Source: DASPKM01 sp963817075
Lineage (GTDB): Bacteria; Bacteroidota; Bacteroidia; Chitinophagales; Chitinophagaceae
Assembly (NCBI GenBank): GCA_963817075.1
Contig: CAWFMT010000003.1
Coordinates: 1,178,001 to 1,242,000 of the forward strand
Reading direction: 5' to 3'
DNA: 64,000 nucleotides
How positions within the stretch are numbered: position 1 is the stretch's first letter; every line of letters starts with the position of its first letter. Position numbers and translations under genes: made by a program. Positions 52,246 to 60,382 of this stretch are shown here, piece by piece. A model generated the notes under the pieces. The model saw nothing but the letters and a program-made list of their open reading frames with translations, was not told the DNA's origin and did not search any database.

Positions 52246-55097
52246 ATGAATTTATTCCAATCCCAACATAGCGAATTCATCAGTCGTCACCTTGGTCCCG
52301 ATGAAGAAGAAATGAAGGAAATGTTAGATACCATTGGACTGGGTAGCCTGGATGAATTAATTGAAAAAACGGTTCCTCCAGCGATCAGAATGCAGCACGA
52401 ATTGAATTTACCGGAAGGAATGAGCGAGAATGAATTCCTAAATCATATCAATGAGGTTTCATTAAAGAATAAGCTCTTCAAAACTTATATTGGACAGGGT
52501 TATTATGATACCATTATTCCAAGCGTTATACTCAGGAATGTCTTTGAAAATCCAGGTTGGTACACACAGTATACCCCTTACCAGGCTGAAATTTCACAAG
52601 GAAGATTGGAAAGCCTCCTGAACTTCCAAACCATGGTGAGCGATCTCACAGGTTTACCAATTGCAAATGCATCACTGCTGGATGAAGCAACAGCTGCAGC
52701 GGAAGCAATGACTATGTTCTTCAATTCTCTTAACAGAGATTCTCATCAGATAAGCAGACCAAAATTTTTTGTTGATAAGGATGTATTTCCTCAAACGAAA
52801 GACGTTCTGGCAACAAGGGCTGCACCAATTGGAATTGAACTGTTGATTGGAGATTATAAAACTGTAACTCCGGATGAATCATTTTTTGGAGCTATTGTTC
52901 AGTATCCTAATGATAAAGGTTCAGTTGAAGATTATAGAAATTTTGTTACCAGCATTCACGATGCAGGTGGATATGTAGTTATGGCAACTGACCTTCTCGC
53001 TCTAACCTTATTGACACCACCAGGTGAATTGGGAGCTGATGTTGCTGTAGGATCTGCCCAACGTTTTGGTGTTCCTCTCGGATATGGTGGACCACATGCC
53101 GCATTTTTTTCTGCTCGGGATGAATTCAAGCGCAGCATCCCGGGAAGAATAATCGGGATAAGCGTGGATGCAAATGGTAATCGTGCACTAAGAATGGCGC
53201 TGCAGACAAGGGAGCAACATATTAAAAGAGAGAAAGCAACCTCCAATATTTGTACAGCACAAGCTCTGTTAGCAAATATCGCCGCAATGTATGCGGTATA
53301 TCATGGTCCGAAGGGATTAAGAAATATTGCACAGCGGATACATTACCTCGCCAATTCACTCAAGAATACATTGGCAAATGCAAAGGTTGAGGTGGTTCAT
53401 TCAGCCTTCTTTGACACTATATTATTAAAGATTAGCGATCTTCCTTCCTTGCGTGCAAAGGCGGAAGCAGCAGAAATTAATTTTCGATATTTTTCTAATA
53501 ATCTTGTTGGCATCTCTCTTGACGAAACCACTACAGAGGCCGATGTACAAAAGATCATAACCTTTTCAGTCAGGGAACCAGGGTTAAGCTGTCCGATGAG
53601 TCTGCGATACCTGCATTCGCTAACCGTACATCCAAATATCTCCTGCAGGAAGTTTTCAATAAGCATCATAGTGAAACACAGATGATGCGATATATCAAGA
53701 TGCTTGAGAATAAAGATCTCAGTCTGAATACATCGATGATCTCTCTTGGATCATGCACAATGAAATTGAATGCTGCCAGTGAGATGATTCCATTGAGTTG
53801 GCCGCACTGGAGCAGAATTCATCCTTTTGTACCTAAAGACCAGGCAGAAGGATATCACCAGGTTGTAAAAGATCTCTCTGAATATTTATGTGAGATTACG
53901 GCATTTGATGCCTGCAGTCTTCAGCCAAACAGCGGCGCACAAGGTGAGTATGCAGGATTGCTTGTGATCCGCGCATATCATGAGAGCAGGGAAGAATCGC
54001 ACAGGAATGTAATGCTGATCCCTATTTCAGCACATGGCACAAATCCTGCCAGTGCAGTGATGGCAGGAATGAAAGTGGTTGTAGTAAAAGCACTGGAAAA
54101 TGGTTATATAGATGTTGATGATCTGAAAGCTAAAGCAACTCAACACTCAGACCAGCTTGCGGGTATCATGATCACATATCCCAGTACATACGGTGTGTAT
54201 GAGGAAACGATCAAAGAAATCACGGAAATCGTGCATAGTGAAGGCGGCCAGGTTTATATGGACGGCGCAAATATGAATGCGCAAGTTGGACTTACTGCAC
54301 CGGGTTTGATTGGTGCCGATGTTTGTCATCTCAATCTGCATAAAACTTTTTCTATTCCACATGGTGGTGGTGGCCGGGAATGGGGCCGATCTGTGTAAAG
54401 GAACATCTTGCTGCATTTCTTCCTGGACATACTTCGATCAACAAAGGCGCCACCACGAATGCAGTTTCTGCCGCACCTTATGGATCTGCTTCTATCCTGC
54501 TCATTTCCTATGCATACATACGAATGCTTGGAAAGAAAGGAGTGAAAGCTGCAACAGAATATGCAATCCTCAATGCTAATTATATGCGCGCAAGATTGCA
54601 GGAATCATTTGATATACTTTATACCAATCATTTTGGTCAATGTGCGCATGAATTTATCGTTGATCTGCGTCCATTCAAGAAAACTGCAGAAGTAGAAGCG
54701 GAAGATGTTGCGAAGAGATTAATGGATTACGGTTTTCATGCGCCCACCATGAGTTTCCCTGTCCCAGGTACAATCATGATTGAACCTACAGAAAGTGAAG
54801 ACAAGGCCGAACTGGATCGCTTTTGCGAAGCTTATTGAGTATCCGTCGTGAGATAACATTAATTGAAGAAGGAAAGCTGGATAAGAAAGAGAATATGCTA
54901 AAAAATGCTCCTCATACGCAGACGATCGTTTGCAGTGATAATTGGTCGCGACCTTATTCGCGGGAAATGGCAGCCTTCCCTCTTTACTATGTCACCCACA
55001 ATAAATTCTGGCCTTCAGTAGCCGGGTGAACAACACTCATGGAGACCGCAACCTAATCTGTACATGTGAGCCGACGGAAGCGTATGCAGAGGTTTAG
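52246..55097 (+). pseudogene. gcvP: Glycine dehydrogenase (decarboxylating), GcvP, with four frameshifts
   Basis: GcvP is the P-protein of the glycine cleavage system, a PLP enzyme that decarboxylates glycine. The reading frame runs intact from 52246 to about 53566 (about 440 residues). It then continues through three further frames with the rest of the protein clearly preserved: KLSDESAIPAFANRT, SLGSCTMKLNAASEMIP, the PLP-lysine region NLHKTFSIPHGGGG, KNAPHTQTIV and NNTHGDRNLICTCEP. The four frame changes each correspond to one lost base, near 53563-53566 (T run), 54374-54375 (C run), 54832-54833 (T run) and 55020-55021 (G). Restoring them gives about 951 residues, the normal full length. 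It is either a very recent pseudogene or an assembly-error hotspot. Confidence 0.9.
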
Positions 55098-55107
55098 ATT
55101 TTAAGAA

Positions 55108-55188
55108 TTTAACCGCAAAGGCGCCATGACGCAAAGGTTCGCGAGGATTCTTGGCGCACCCTGGCGTCCTTGTTTCCTGGCGGTTAAA
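55108..55188. repeat. Family A palindromic repeat, complete
   Basis: TTTAACCGCAAAGGCGCCATG opens and TCCTGGCGGTTAAATTT closes it; the centre is TTCGCGAGGATTCTTGGCGC. It lies 10 bases after the gcvP stop codon. Confidence 0.85.
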
Positions 55189-55283
55189 TTTTTTTATTAC
55201 CTTCAACCCTCCTAATTGATCTCCTGCAAAAGCCAATATCCCACTCAACTCTTTTTATTAGTAACTGCTTAAAAACATATATT

Positions 55284-56066
55284 ATGCGATGGATTCAACC
55301 ATGTGTTTGCATAGCGCTTGCAGTCTTTAGTTTATCTGCAACTTATGCCCAGGGTGGCCTTTTGAAAAAAATAAAACAAAAGGCTGAAAGTATTGCTGGT
55401 GGTGATAAAAAAACCAATGAGACTCAGGGCAACCAGACTAACGGAAATGATAACAATGCCGGGACGGGAACAAACGGCAGGCCATCAAACAAAAGTGGCC
55501 AGGGGCTTATCACTACTCCTCCAAATGTGAATGAAAATCTCACATCTGCTGAAACTTCCTTCAAAGCTTCAAGTTATGGTGATGCCAGATATGCAATTCA
55601 ACAGGCAATGCTGGGAGTGGAATTGGAAATTGGACAAAAAATTCTCAAGTCGTTACCTCCCACAGTAGCAAAGCTCCCCAAGGATTCTGTTGCAGACCAG
55701 GTAGTAAGTACAGGTTGGGGTTGGGCAGGACTGACCATTCACCGAGAATACACACAAGGCGACAAACAAATGCGATTTACAGTTGCCAATAATTCTGTTT
55801 GGATGAATGCAGTCAATATGTATCTCACCAATGGAGCTTACGCGCAGCAGTCAGGAAATCAGCAGAACTGGAAACAAACCAAACTAAAGGGCCACCGGGC
55901 AGTAATAGAATACAATGATCGCTCAGGATATAAGTTAAGTGTACCTCTTGGACAAACTTCACTGGTAGTATTTGAAGGCGTCAATTTTACTACTGAGCAG
56001 GATTTTATGAATGCAGCGTCAGAGATTGACATTGAGAGTATCAAGAAAAATTTGGGTGAGAAATAA
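55284..56066 (+). CDS. Hypothetical exported protein, paralogue of the gene at 56087
   Basis: This 260-residue protein has a signal peptide (MRWIQPCVCIALAVFSLSATYA). A low-complexity Asn/Gly/Thr/Lys linker follows (about 35-80). The C-terminal 180 residues form a repeated-fold domain: SYGDARYAIQQAMLGVELEIGQKILKSLP, AGLTIHREYTQGDKQMRFTVANNS, LKGHRAVIEYNDRSGYKLSVPLG and TTEQDFMNAASEIDIESIKKNLG. The same segments recur in the downstream gene. It is probably periplasmic or secreted. I do not recognise the family. Confidence 0.7.
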   Translation: MRWIQPCVCIALAVFSLSATYAQGGLLKKIKQKAESIAGGDKKTNETQGNQTNGNDNNAGTGTNGRPSNKSGQGLITTPPNVNENLTSAETSFKASSYGDARYAIQQAMLGVELEIGQKILKSLPPTVAKLPKDSVADQVVSTGWGWAGLTIHREYTQGDKQMRFTVANNSVWMNAVNMYLTNGAYAQQSGNQQNWKQTKLKGHRAVIEYNDRSGYKLSVPLGQTSLVVFEGVNFTTEQDFMNAASEIDIESIKKNLGEK

Positions 56067-56086
56067 CTGATAAAAAAATAATCATC

Positions 56087-56674
56087 ATGAAAAAGATCTT
56101 CATTTTATCTATACTATTTTATTCTGTGTTGATTGTAAATGCACAGGAGTTCAATAAGAGGCTGGCTGAGGCTAAAGCTGCTTACGGAGCTGGCAAACTG
56201 GACGATAGCAGGTTTGCAATGCAACAAATGCTGATGGAGCTTGATATCCTTTCTGGCAAGGAGATTCTCAAAGTACTTCCTCAGAAAATGCAGGATCAGA
56301 ATTTAAATAAAGACAAAGACAATGTGACTGGGGCCACGGGATTTTTTGGTGTAATCATTCATCGTGAGTTCGGTCCGGAAACCAAAAAAGTTGAGGTTGA
56401 TATCATTGGAAATTCACCCCTGGTTGGAACTTTAAGTACTCTTATGTCTTTACCCTTTATGGGAAATAATCCTGATCAGAAAATTATCAAGATCAACGGG
56501 TATAAAGCACTGGTTCAAAAGGTGAGTGGTGAAGGATCTGCGGTAAACTATGAATTGCAATTACCATTGAACAGTAATCTTATTACCTTGAAGGCACCAG
56601 GATATTCTCAGGACGATCTAATCAAAATGGCAAATACGCTACCGGTTGCGGAAATTGCAAAGATCCTTCAATAA
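56087..56674 (+). CDS. Hypothetical exported protein, paralogue of the gene at 55284
   Basis: This 195-residue protein has signal peptide MKKIFILSILFYSVLIVNA. The mature part matches the C-terminal domain of its upstream neighbour in order: GKLDDSRFAMQQMLMELDILSGKEILKVLP, FFGVIIHREFGPETKKVEVDIIGNS, INGYKALVQKV, YELQLPLNSNLITLKAPGYSQDDLIKMANTLPV. The neighbour has an added linker. The pair is likely co-transcribed (20-base gap). Function unknown. Confidence 0.7.
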   Translation: MKKIFILSILFYSVLIVNAQEFNKRLAEAKAAYGAGKLDDSRFAMQQMLMELDILSGKEILKVLPQKMQDQNLNKDKDNVTGATGFFGVIIHREFGPETKKVEVDIIGNSPLVGTLSTLMSLPFMGNNPDQKIIKINGYKALVQKVSGEGSAVNYELQLPLNSNLITLKAPGYSQDDLIKMANTLPVAEIAKILQ

Positions 56675-56693
56675 AGAAATTTAAATATTTGGA

Positions 56694-56728
56694 AGAGGTT
56701 CGGGTTTGTAGGATCCGGGCCTCTTTTG
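56694..56728. terminator. Bidirectional terminator-like hairpin
   Basis: AGAGG ... CCTCT arms with inner CGG/CCG pairing, followed by TTTTGATTTTT on the forward strand and an A-rich partner on the other side. It lies between the convergent genes ending at 56674 and 56733. Confidence 0.55.
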
Positions 56729-56732
56729 ATTT

Positions 56733-57431
56733 TTAGTCGGGATATTCATCCGAGCCCATCACCCAAATGAAGGATTGCAGATCAATATAATCCCTGGGCT
56801 TAAGATCGGAATTATCATTCTTAATCTGCCTCGCAAATTCCAATAGGTCTTGATAAGTTGTCCAATTAGGTCGCGATTGATACCGGAATTCCATTTGGTA
56901 TTTTTCTGCTGCTTTTTTTGTGACCATTGGCTTTAGAAATATATGCTCCTCTGGTTTAGCAATAAATCCGAATACCGTTTGAAGTGGCCAGGTAACAACT
57001 CTCGTTTGTTTGCGGGGTAGATCCTCAAGAGTTTTAGTGAACCTCTCGAATCTTTCGCGAAGCGCATCCTTCCCATAAACATAATCATAGAGTCCCAAAG
57101 AAAAAGACTTTGCTCCATGTTCAGGTTTTACTGCATCCCGCAATGCCATCTTCTCAAAAGAGAATAACAAATTCGTTTTTGTTTCGATCCTCGTGGCCCG
57201 GCTAGCGATCTCTGCATAATTTTTTGAACGGAGTAATTCACGGAAGGCTTTCTGATTTAGGTTTTTCTCCCACTCCAGGTGCGCCTGCCATTTATAATCC
57301 CGCTCCCAATCGATGTATTTTTGATCTTTAAATCCTTTCGGAAAATAATAGAGGAACTTTTTACGACATTCCCTTCTTGCCCTTATTGCAGCAGGCCTGG
57401 CTGTGCGATTATTGGATAAAAGATTTATCAT
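56733..57431 (-). CDS. Hypothetical protein
   Basis: This 232-residue protein (start MINLLSNNRTARPAA; a longer frame begins 15 codons upstream) is mainly helical and basic at its start, with no signal peptide. Visible segments include ARRECRKKFLYYFPKGFKDQKY, YAEIASRATRIETKTNLLFSFEKMALRDAV, TWPLQTVFGFIAKPEEHIFLKPMVTKKAAEKY and, near the C-terminus, DLKPRDYIDLQSFIWVMGSDEY. I do not recognise a named family, and function cannot be assigned. Convergent with the paralogous exported proteins. Confidence 0.6.
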   Translation of the reverse strand: MINLLSNNRTARPAAIRARRECRKKFLYYFPKGFKDQKYIDWERDYKWQAHLEWEKNLNQKAFRELLRSKNYAEIASRATRIETKTNLLFSFEKMALRDAVKPEHGAKSFSLGLYDYVYGKDALRERFERFTKTLEDLPRKQTRVVTWPLQTVFGFIAKPEEHIFLKPMVTKKAAEKYQMEFRYQSRPNWTTYQDLLEFARQIKNDNSDLKPRDYIDLQSFIWVMGSDEYPD

Positions 57432-57479
57432 GAAGGATTCGCTGCAATATCGTTGCCAGAGCGAAGAAAGGCTCAAGTA

Positions 57480-57545
57480 GTTGATTGGTTGAATGGTTTA
57501 CTTGTGGATCATTCTACCAACTCTTAAACTGTCAAACATCTTAAA
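57480..57545. repeat. Low-complexity tract
   Basis: Words such as TTGATTGGTTGAATGG and CTCTTAAACTGTCAAAC, followed by a poly-A run, resemble the other AT-rich tracts in the window. Most of 57432-57823 carries no protein gene. Confidence 0.45.
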
Positions 57546-57577
57546 AAAAAAAGGGCCAGGATAGAAATCCAGCCCCG
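57543..57577 (-). terminator. Rho-independent terminator of a candidate ncRNA
   Basis: On the reverse strand GGGGCTGGAT-TTCT-ATCCTGGCCC is followed by ten T. No protein gene ends here; the nearest reverse gene upstream already has its own terminator at 57768-57808. Confidence 0.65.
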
Positions 57578-57765
57578 TTTTAAAATCCAATATCCTATGA
57601 AAAACCGTTACTATAACGACAAATTTGGTTCCATCTGATATTTATGCTTAGAAATATTTGGCAAGGGTCGAATTCTATCCCTTTTCCGGAAAGTTTGTGG
57701 CAAACTGGGAAGCCGGTCGAATCAGGAAAGGGTGTAGAAATCGGGCGATGCGGACAGCTGAAAGG
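57578..57765 (-). ncRNA. Candidate structured non-coding RNA
   Basis: About 190 bases with no protein gene lie between two terminator-like hairpins on the reverse strand. The region can form an AGTTTG-TGG-CAAACT hairpin (near 57692-57706). This is enclosed by CCCTTTTCC/GGAAAGGG arms (about 57679-57687 and 57724-57731). A word GGTCGAAT occurs twice. It does not match a riboswitch or housekeeping RNA I can confirm. It may be a small RNA, a leader fragment or a relic. Confidence 0.3.
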
Positions 57766-57767
57766 AT

Positions 57768-57808
57768 AAAAATCGCCCCTGGTCATGCCTTTGCACAATC
57801 AGGGGCGA
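57768..57808 (-). terminator. Rho-independent terminator of the DUF3606 gene
   Basis: On the reverse strand TCGCCCCTG pairs with CAGGGGCGA around an 18-base loop, followed by TTTTTA. It lies 16 bases past the stop of the small gene at 57824. Confidence 0.85.
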
Positions 57809-57823
57809 AAAGTAGAATGAGAA

Positions 57824-58009
57824 TTATTTCTTCATATTCAATAAATGGGCTTCAACTTTTTCCCTGCTGTTCCCCACAGCCTTGATTGCATCAGCGATCT
57901 CTTTTCTTGAAGCGCCTGTTTTTTCTATCATATAATCAATTTCCCAATCTTCATCGGAAGCGATCCGATTTCTGTCTTCTGCACCTCTTAGGTCCATATT
58001 GTCTGCCAT
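57824..58009 (-). CDS. DUF3606 domain protein
   Basis: This 61-residue cytoplasmic protein fits DUF3606: a Met-Ala-Asp start, the sequence EDRNRIASDEDWEIDYMIEKTG, then SRKEIADAIKAVGNSREKVEAHL. It probably forms two or three short helices. Function unknown. It has its own strong terminator and so is likely a genuine gene. Confidence 0.8.
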   Translation of the reverse strand: MADNMDLRGAEDRNRIASDEDWEIDYMIEKTGASRKEIADAIKAVGNSREKVEAHLLNMKK

Positions 58010-58318
58010 AGCTAATGTTTAATAGTAATTGATGCAGTTTCTATGCCATTGGGTAAGGTTTCGGGTTTAATCGCAAGTAAGAAACGCAAGGAGTCTTCGC
58101 GTTCTCGTGCACCTTTCCTGGTGGTTAAATTCAATTAGTTCAACCTCTTAACCAATAATTACCACAAAAGAGTATTTTCCCTTCAGTAGGTTTTACTATT
58201 TTTGAACTTAGAAACCCTGGATCGTCCCAACCCACTGTAAACTTCAATTTTTCAACTCTATACCCCTTTAATACTGGCCACTCCCCTTGGAGATATTTTG
58301 TTGATCAAACCTTTTAAA
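58010..58318. other. Divergent intergenic region with degenerate repeat
   Basis: Besides the shortened family A repeat (58064-58130), a TATTTTTG word at 58197-58204 matches the -7 consensus but lacks a well-spaced TTG. The rest is AT-rich with no gene. Confidence 0.5.
58064..58130. repeat. Family A palindromic repeat, degenerate and shortened
   Basis: GTTTAATCGCAAGTAAGAAACG at the left and CTTTCCTGGTGGTTAAAT at the right match the family A arms with several changes, and the centre is shorter than in other copies. Confidence 0.6.
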
Positions 58319-58687
58319 ATGGAGGTCCTGAAAAGCCCTGCATCCTATCATTCCTTTATTGGAGTGAATTCGAAACTCATTTTTCGAATTACACCATTGG
58401 CCATCCTAATAGCCCTTTTCCTCCTTGTGGATGCCAAGTCATTGAATAAACCTCCCACTCAAAGGCAAATAATTATCTCCGTAACTGGAGTTACAGAAAA
58501 TGCAAGTCTTGGTTTTGCAAAAATTCACTTTCGGGAATCCAACCGGATTTTCAAACTCCGCAATCAAAATAAGAATTACAAGAACTTCATCAGTAAACTC
58601 CATGCTGCAGCCAAAAGCAAGAGCCAGGTGGCTGTGATCCTCATCAAAGGAAGTCAGGAAACCATCGAAGAAATCGCATTTAACTAA
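58319..58687 (+). CDS. Hypothetical protein with one transmembrane helix
   Basis: This 122-residue protein starts MEVLKSPASYHSFIGV; the open frame begins 7 codons earlier. One membrane helix spans about 24-40 (ITPLAILIALFLLVDA). The rest is soluble: QRQIIISVTGVTENASLGFAKIHFRESNRI, KLHAAAKSKSQVAVILIKGSQETIEEIAFN. The C-terminal strand-helix pattern is not one I recognise. Unknown function. Confidence 0.55.
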   Translation: MEVLKSPASYHSFIGVNSKLIFRITPLAILIALFLLVDAKSLNKPPTQRQIIISVTGVTENASLGFAKIHFRESNRIFKLRNQNKNYKNFISKLHAAAKSKSQVAVILIKGSQETIEEIAFN

Positions 58688-58741
58688 AACTAGGCTAAAG
58701 AAGGTGATGGTCGAATCAGAAATGGTAACCAAAAACATTTT

Positions 58742-58800
58742 GGGATTTTGGGATTGCGAGATTTTGAGATTGAAATTCGAAACTCCAAACTCGTAACCCC
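58742..58800. repeat. Low-complexity GGGATTTTG / GAAACTCC tract
   Basis: GGGATTTTGGGATTG and GATTTTGAGATTG words lead into CGAAACTCCAAACTCG. This is another short-period tract just before a gene start. No gene is present. Confidence 0.55.
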
Positions 58801-58836
58801 ATCCTTGCGGGGCAGAGTTTTTGACGCTGATATGGT

Positions 58837-59424
58837 ATGAAGGGCTTGTTTGTATTGATTAATCTGATGCTTTTGATCGGTGGTCACCAATCTCCCACCA
58901 AAAGAGACCTATATTTCCCCCAGGCAGACTCTGTTGTTACGGTTAAACCAGAGGCGGAAGTGATTTTGCCCGCTGAAAACAACCCTATTCCTTCACCAAC
59001 CATCAATATTCAGGCACGAGAGACAAGTCCTGAACAACTAGTTTCTTTTTCAAAAACCCTAATTGGGATTCCTTACAGTTATGGGTCAACAGACCCCAAG
59101 CGAGGTTTTGATTGCTCAGGATTCATCACATATACATTTAATCACTTTGGTATTGAAGTACCAAGGTCTTCAGTGGAATTTGCGAACGTAGGAACAGAAG
59201 TTGATCGATTTAAGGCTGAACCCGGAGACTTAATACTCTTTACCGGAACAGACAGTAGCATTCGGGTGATTGGACATATGGGAATCGTAGTCAGCAATGA
59301 AGAAGATAAACCTCTTGAATTCATACATTCAACTTCAGGCAAGAAATATGGGGTTACAATTACTGAATTGAATGAGTACTACCTCGGGAGGTTTGTGAAA
59401 GTGAATAGAGTTTTTCCAGACTAA
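58837..59424 (+). CDS. NlpC/P60 family peptidoglycan endopeptidase
   Basis: This 195-residue exported protein has a short signal peptide (MKGLFVLINLMLLIGG), a linker (about 20-60) and an NlpC/P60 domain (about 65-190). Catalytic residues are C93 (FDCSGFITY), H147 (VIGHMGIVV) and H164 (FIHSTS). GDLILFTGTD is a normal strand before the first His. It cleaves cell-wall peptides in the periplasm. Distinct from the SH3-type protein at 19339. A family A repeat follows 8 bases after its stop. Confidence 0.9.
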   Translation: MKGLFVLINLMLLIGGHQSPTKRDLYFPQADSVVTVKPEAEVILPAENNPIPSPTINIQARETSPEQLVSFSKTLIGIPYSYGSTDPKRGFDCSGFITYTFNHFGIEVPRSSVEFANVGTEVDRFKAEPGDLILFTGTDSSIRVIGHMGIVVSNEEDKPLEFIHSTSGKKYGVTITELNEYYLGRFVKVNRVFPD

Positions 59425-59432
59425 TGATTCAA

Positions 59433-59507
59433 TTTTAACCGCAAAGGCGCCAGGGCGCAAAGTTTCGCCAGGCATTCTTAGCGTTTCTTCGCGTCTTTGC
59501 GGTAAAA
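59433..59507. repeat. Family A palindromic repeat, complete
   Basis: TTTTAACCGCAAAGGCGCC opens and TTCTTCGCGTCTTTGCGGTAA closes it. It fills the gap between two convergent genes (stops at 59424 and 59519). Confidence 0.85.
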
Positions 59508-59518
59508 AATCAACCCAA

Positions 59519-60259
59519 TCATGATTGAAGAATCTCAACTGAATAAAGATCTTTCTCCAATCTCATTCGATATGCATTCATTGCAGTATATCCAAGCTGT
59601 TTAAGAAGTCGGTAATTCACAATCAAGCCAACCACTGCTCCTATTCCCGGAATAAGCTGAGCAAGTTTAGCAAGATCAATGTAGTCGCGATATTCCTGCT
59701 GAAAATTTCGCCAGTCAAATGAATTGATATCTTCTGGCATATTCTTCGATTTCATGTCCCAGTCAACTATCAGGGTATAGACAGTTCGACGATGTTGTTG
59801 ACTGCTGAAGGCGAGTTGGAAAATGTGAAGAAGGTAAATCCTCTCTTTGTAGTCTTTTACATCAAAGCCGTACAATGTGGCGATATCAAAAAGCATTTTC
59901 AATTTCAGACTAAGGAGAATTGGAAAATCAGCCAATCCCAATAGAATGCCACCTGCTCCCGTAATTCCACCTTCAACAGAAGCAGTCCTCTTATAGAAAT
60001 CAATCTTCTTCAAGACAGCTTCTTCGCGTTCTTTTATTGATGAAAACTTCTCCATTTTAGGAACTACATAACTAGCTCCAAATAAAACACCCCTAACCAT
60101 TTGTTTAATAGTAGCAGTTATTGCCCGATGGATCTTTTCAGGAATGATCCTGTTAACGCGAACCTGTAATGATTTTGAGAGATGGTTTAGGATGGAAGGT
60201 TTGCGGCTCATCTTCTTCTGCCATGATCGAAGCTCTCTCAGTACTTGTTGTTCATACAT
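59519..60259 (-). CDS. EcsC family protein
   Basis: This 246-residue protein matches the EcsC family: helical, with a conserved central segment ASVEGGITGAGGILLGLADFPILLSLKLKMLFDIATLYGFD (about 93-135). The family's YKERIYLLHIFQLAFSS follows, with a hydrophobic GAVVGLIVNYRLLKQLGYTAMNAYR near the end. EcsC is associated with ABC transport and membrane function in other bacteria, but its molecular role is unclear. It is cytoplasmic or peripheral to the membrane. Confidence 0.88.
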   Translation of the reverse strand: MYEQQVLRELRSWQKKMSRKPSILNHLSKSLQVRVNRIIPEKIHRAITATIKQMVRGVLFGASYVVPKMEKFSSIKEREEAVLKKIDFYKRTASVEGGITGAGGILLGLADFPILLSLKLKMLFDIATLYGFDVKDYKERIYLLHIFQLAFSSQQHRRTVYTLIVDWDMKSKNMPEDINSFDWRNFQQEYRDYIDLAKLAQLIPGIGAVVGLIVNYRLLKQLGYTAMNAYRMRLEKDLYSVEILQS

Positions 60260-60279
60260 GTTGTTTAGTCTCTATTTAT

Positions 60280-60374
60280 TTTAACCGCAAGGGCGCCCCT
60301 TCAACTCCGCTCAGGACTCACGAAGTTACGCTATGCCCCTTGCGTTACCTTGCGCCTTCGTGTCTTTGCGGTTG
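60280..60374. repeat. Family A palindromic repeat carrying an inserted segment
   Basis: TTAACCGCAAGGGCGCC (left) and CCTTGCGTTACCTTGCGCCTTC ... TTTGCGGTTGA (right) are family A arms. The segment between about 60300 and 60326 (TTCAACTCCGCTCAGGACTC) is not found in other copies and contains a CGCTCAGGA word also seen near 2275. Confidence 0.75.
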
Positions 60375-60382
60375 ATCTTTCT

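Noticed and set aside
57640..57765. Cobalamin riboswitch-like words (GGGAA ... GGTCGAATC)
   Set aside because: The words do not fall in the conserved order or spacing of the riboswitch, and no cobalamin gene follows.
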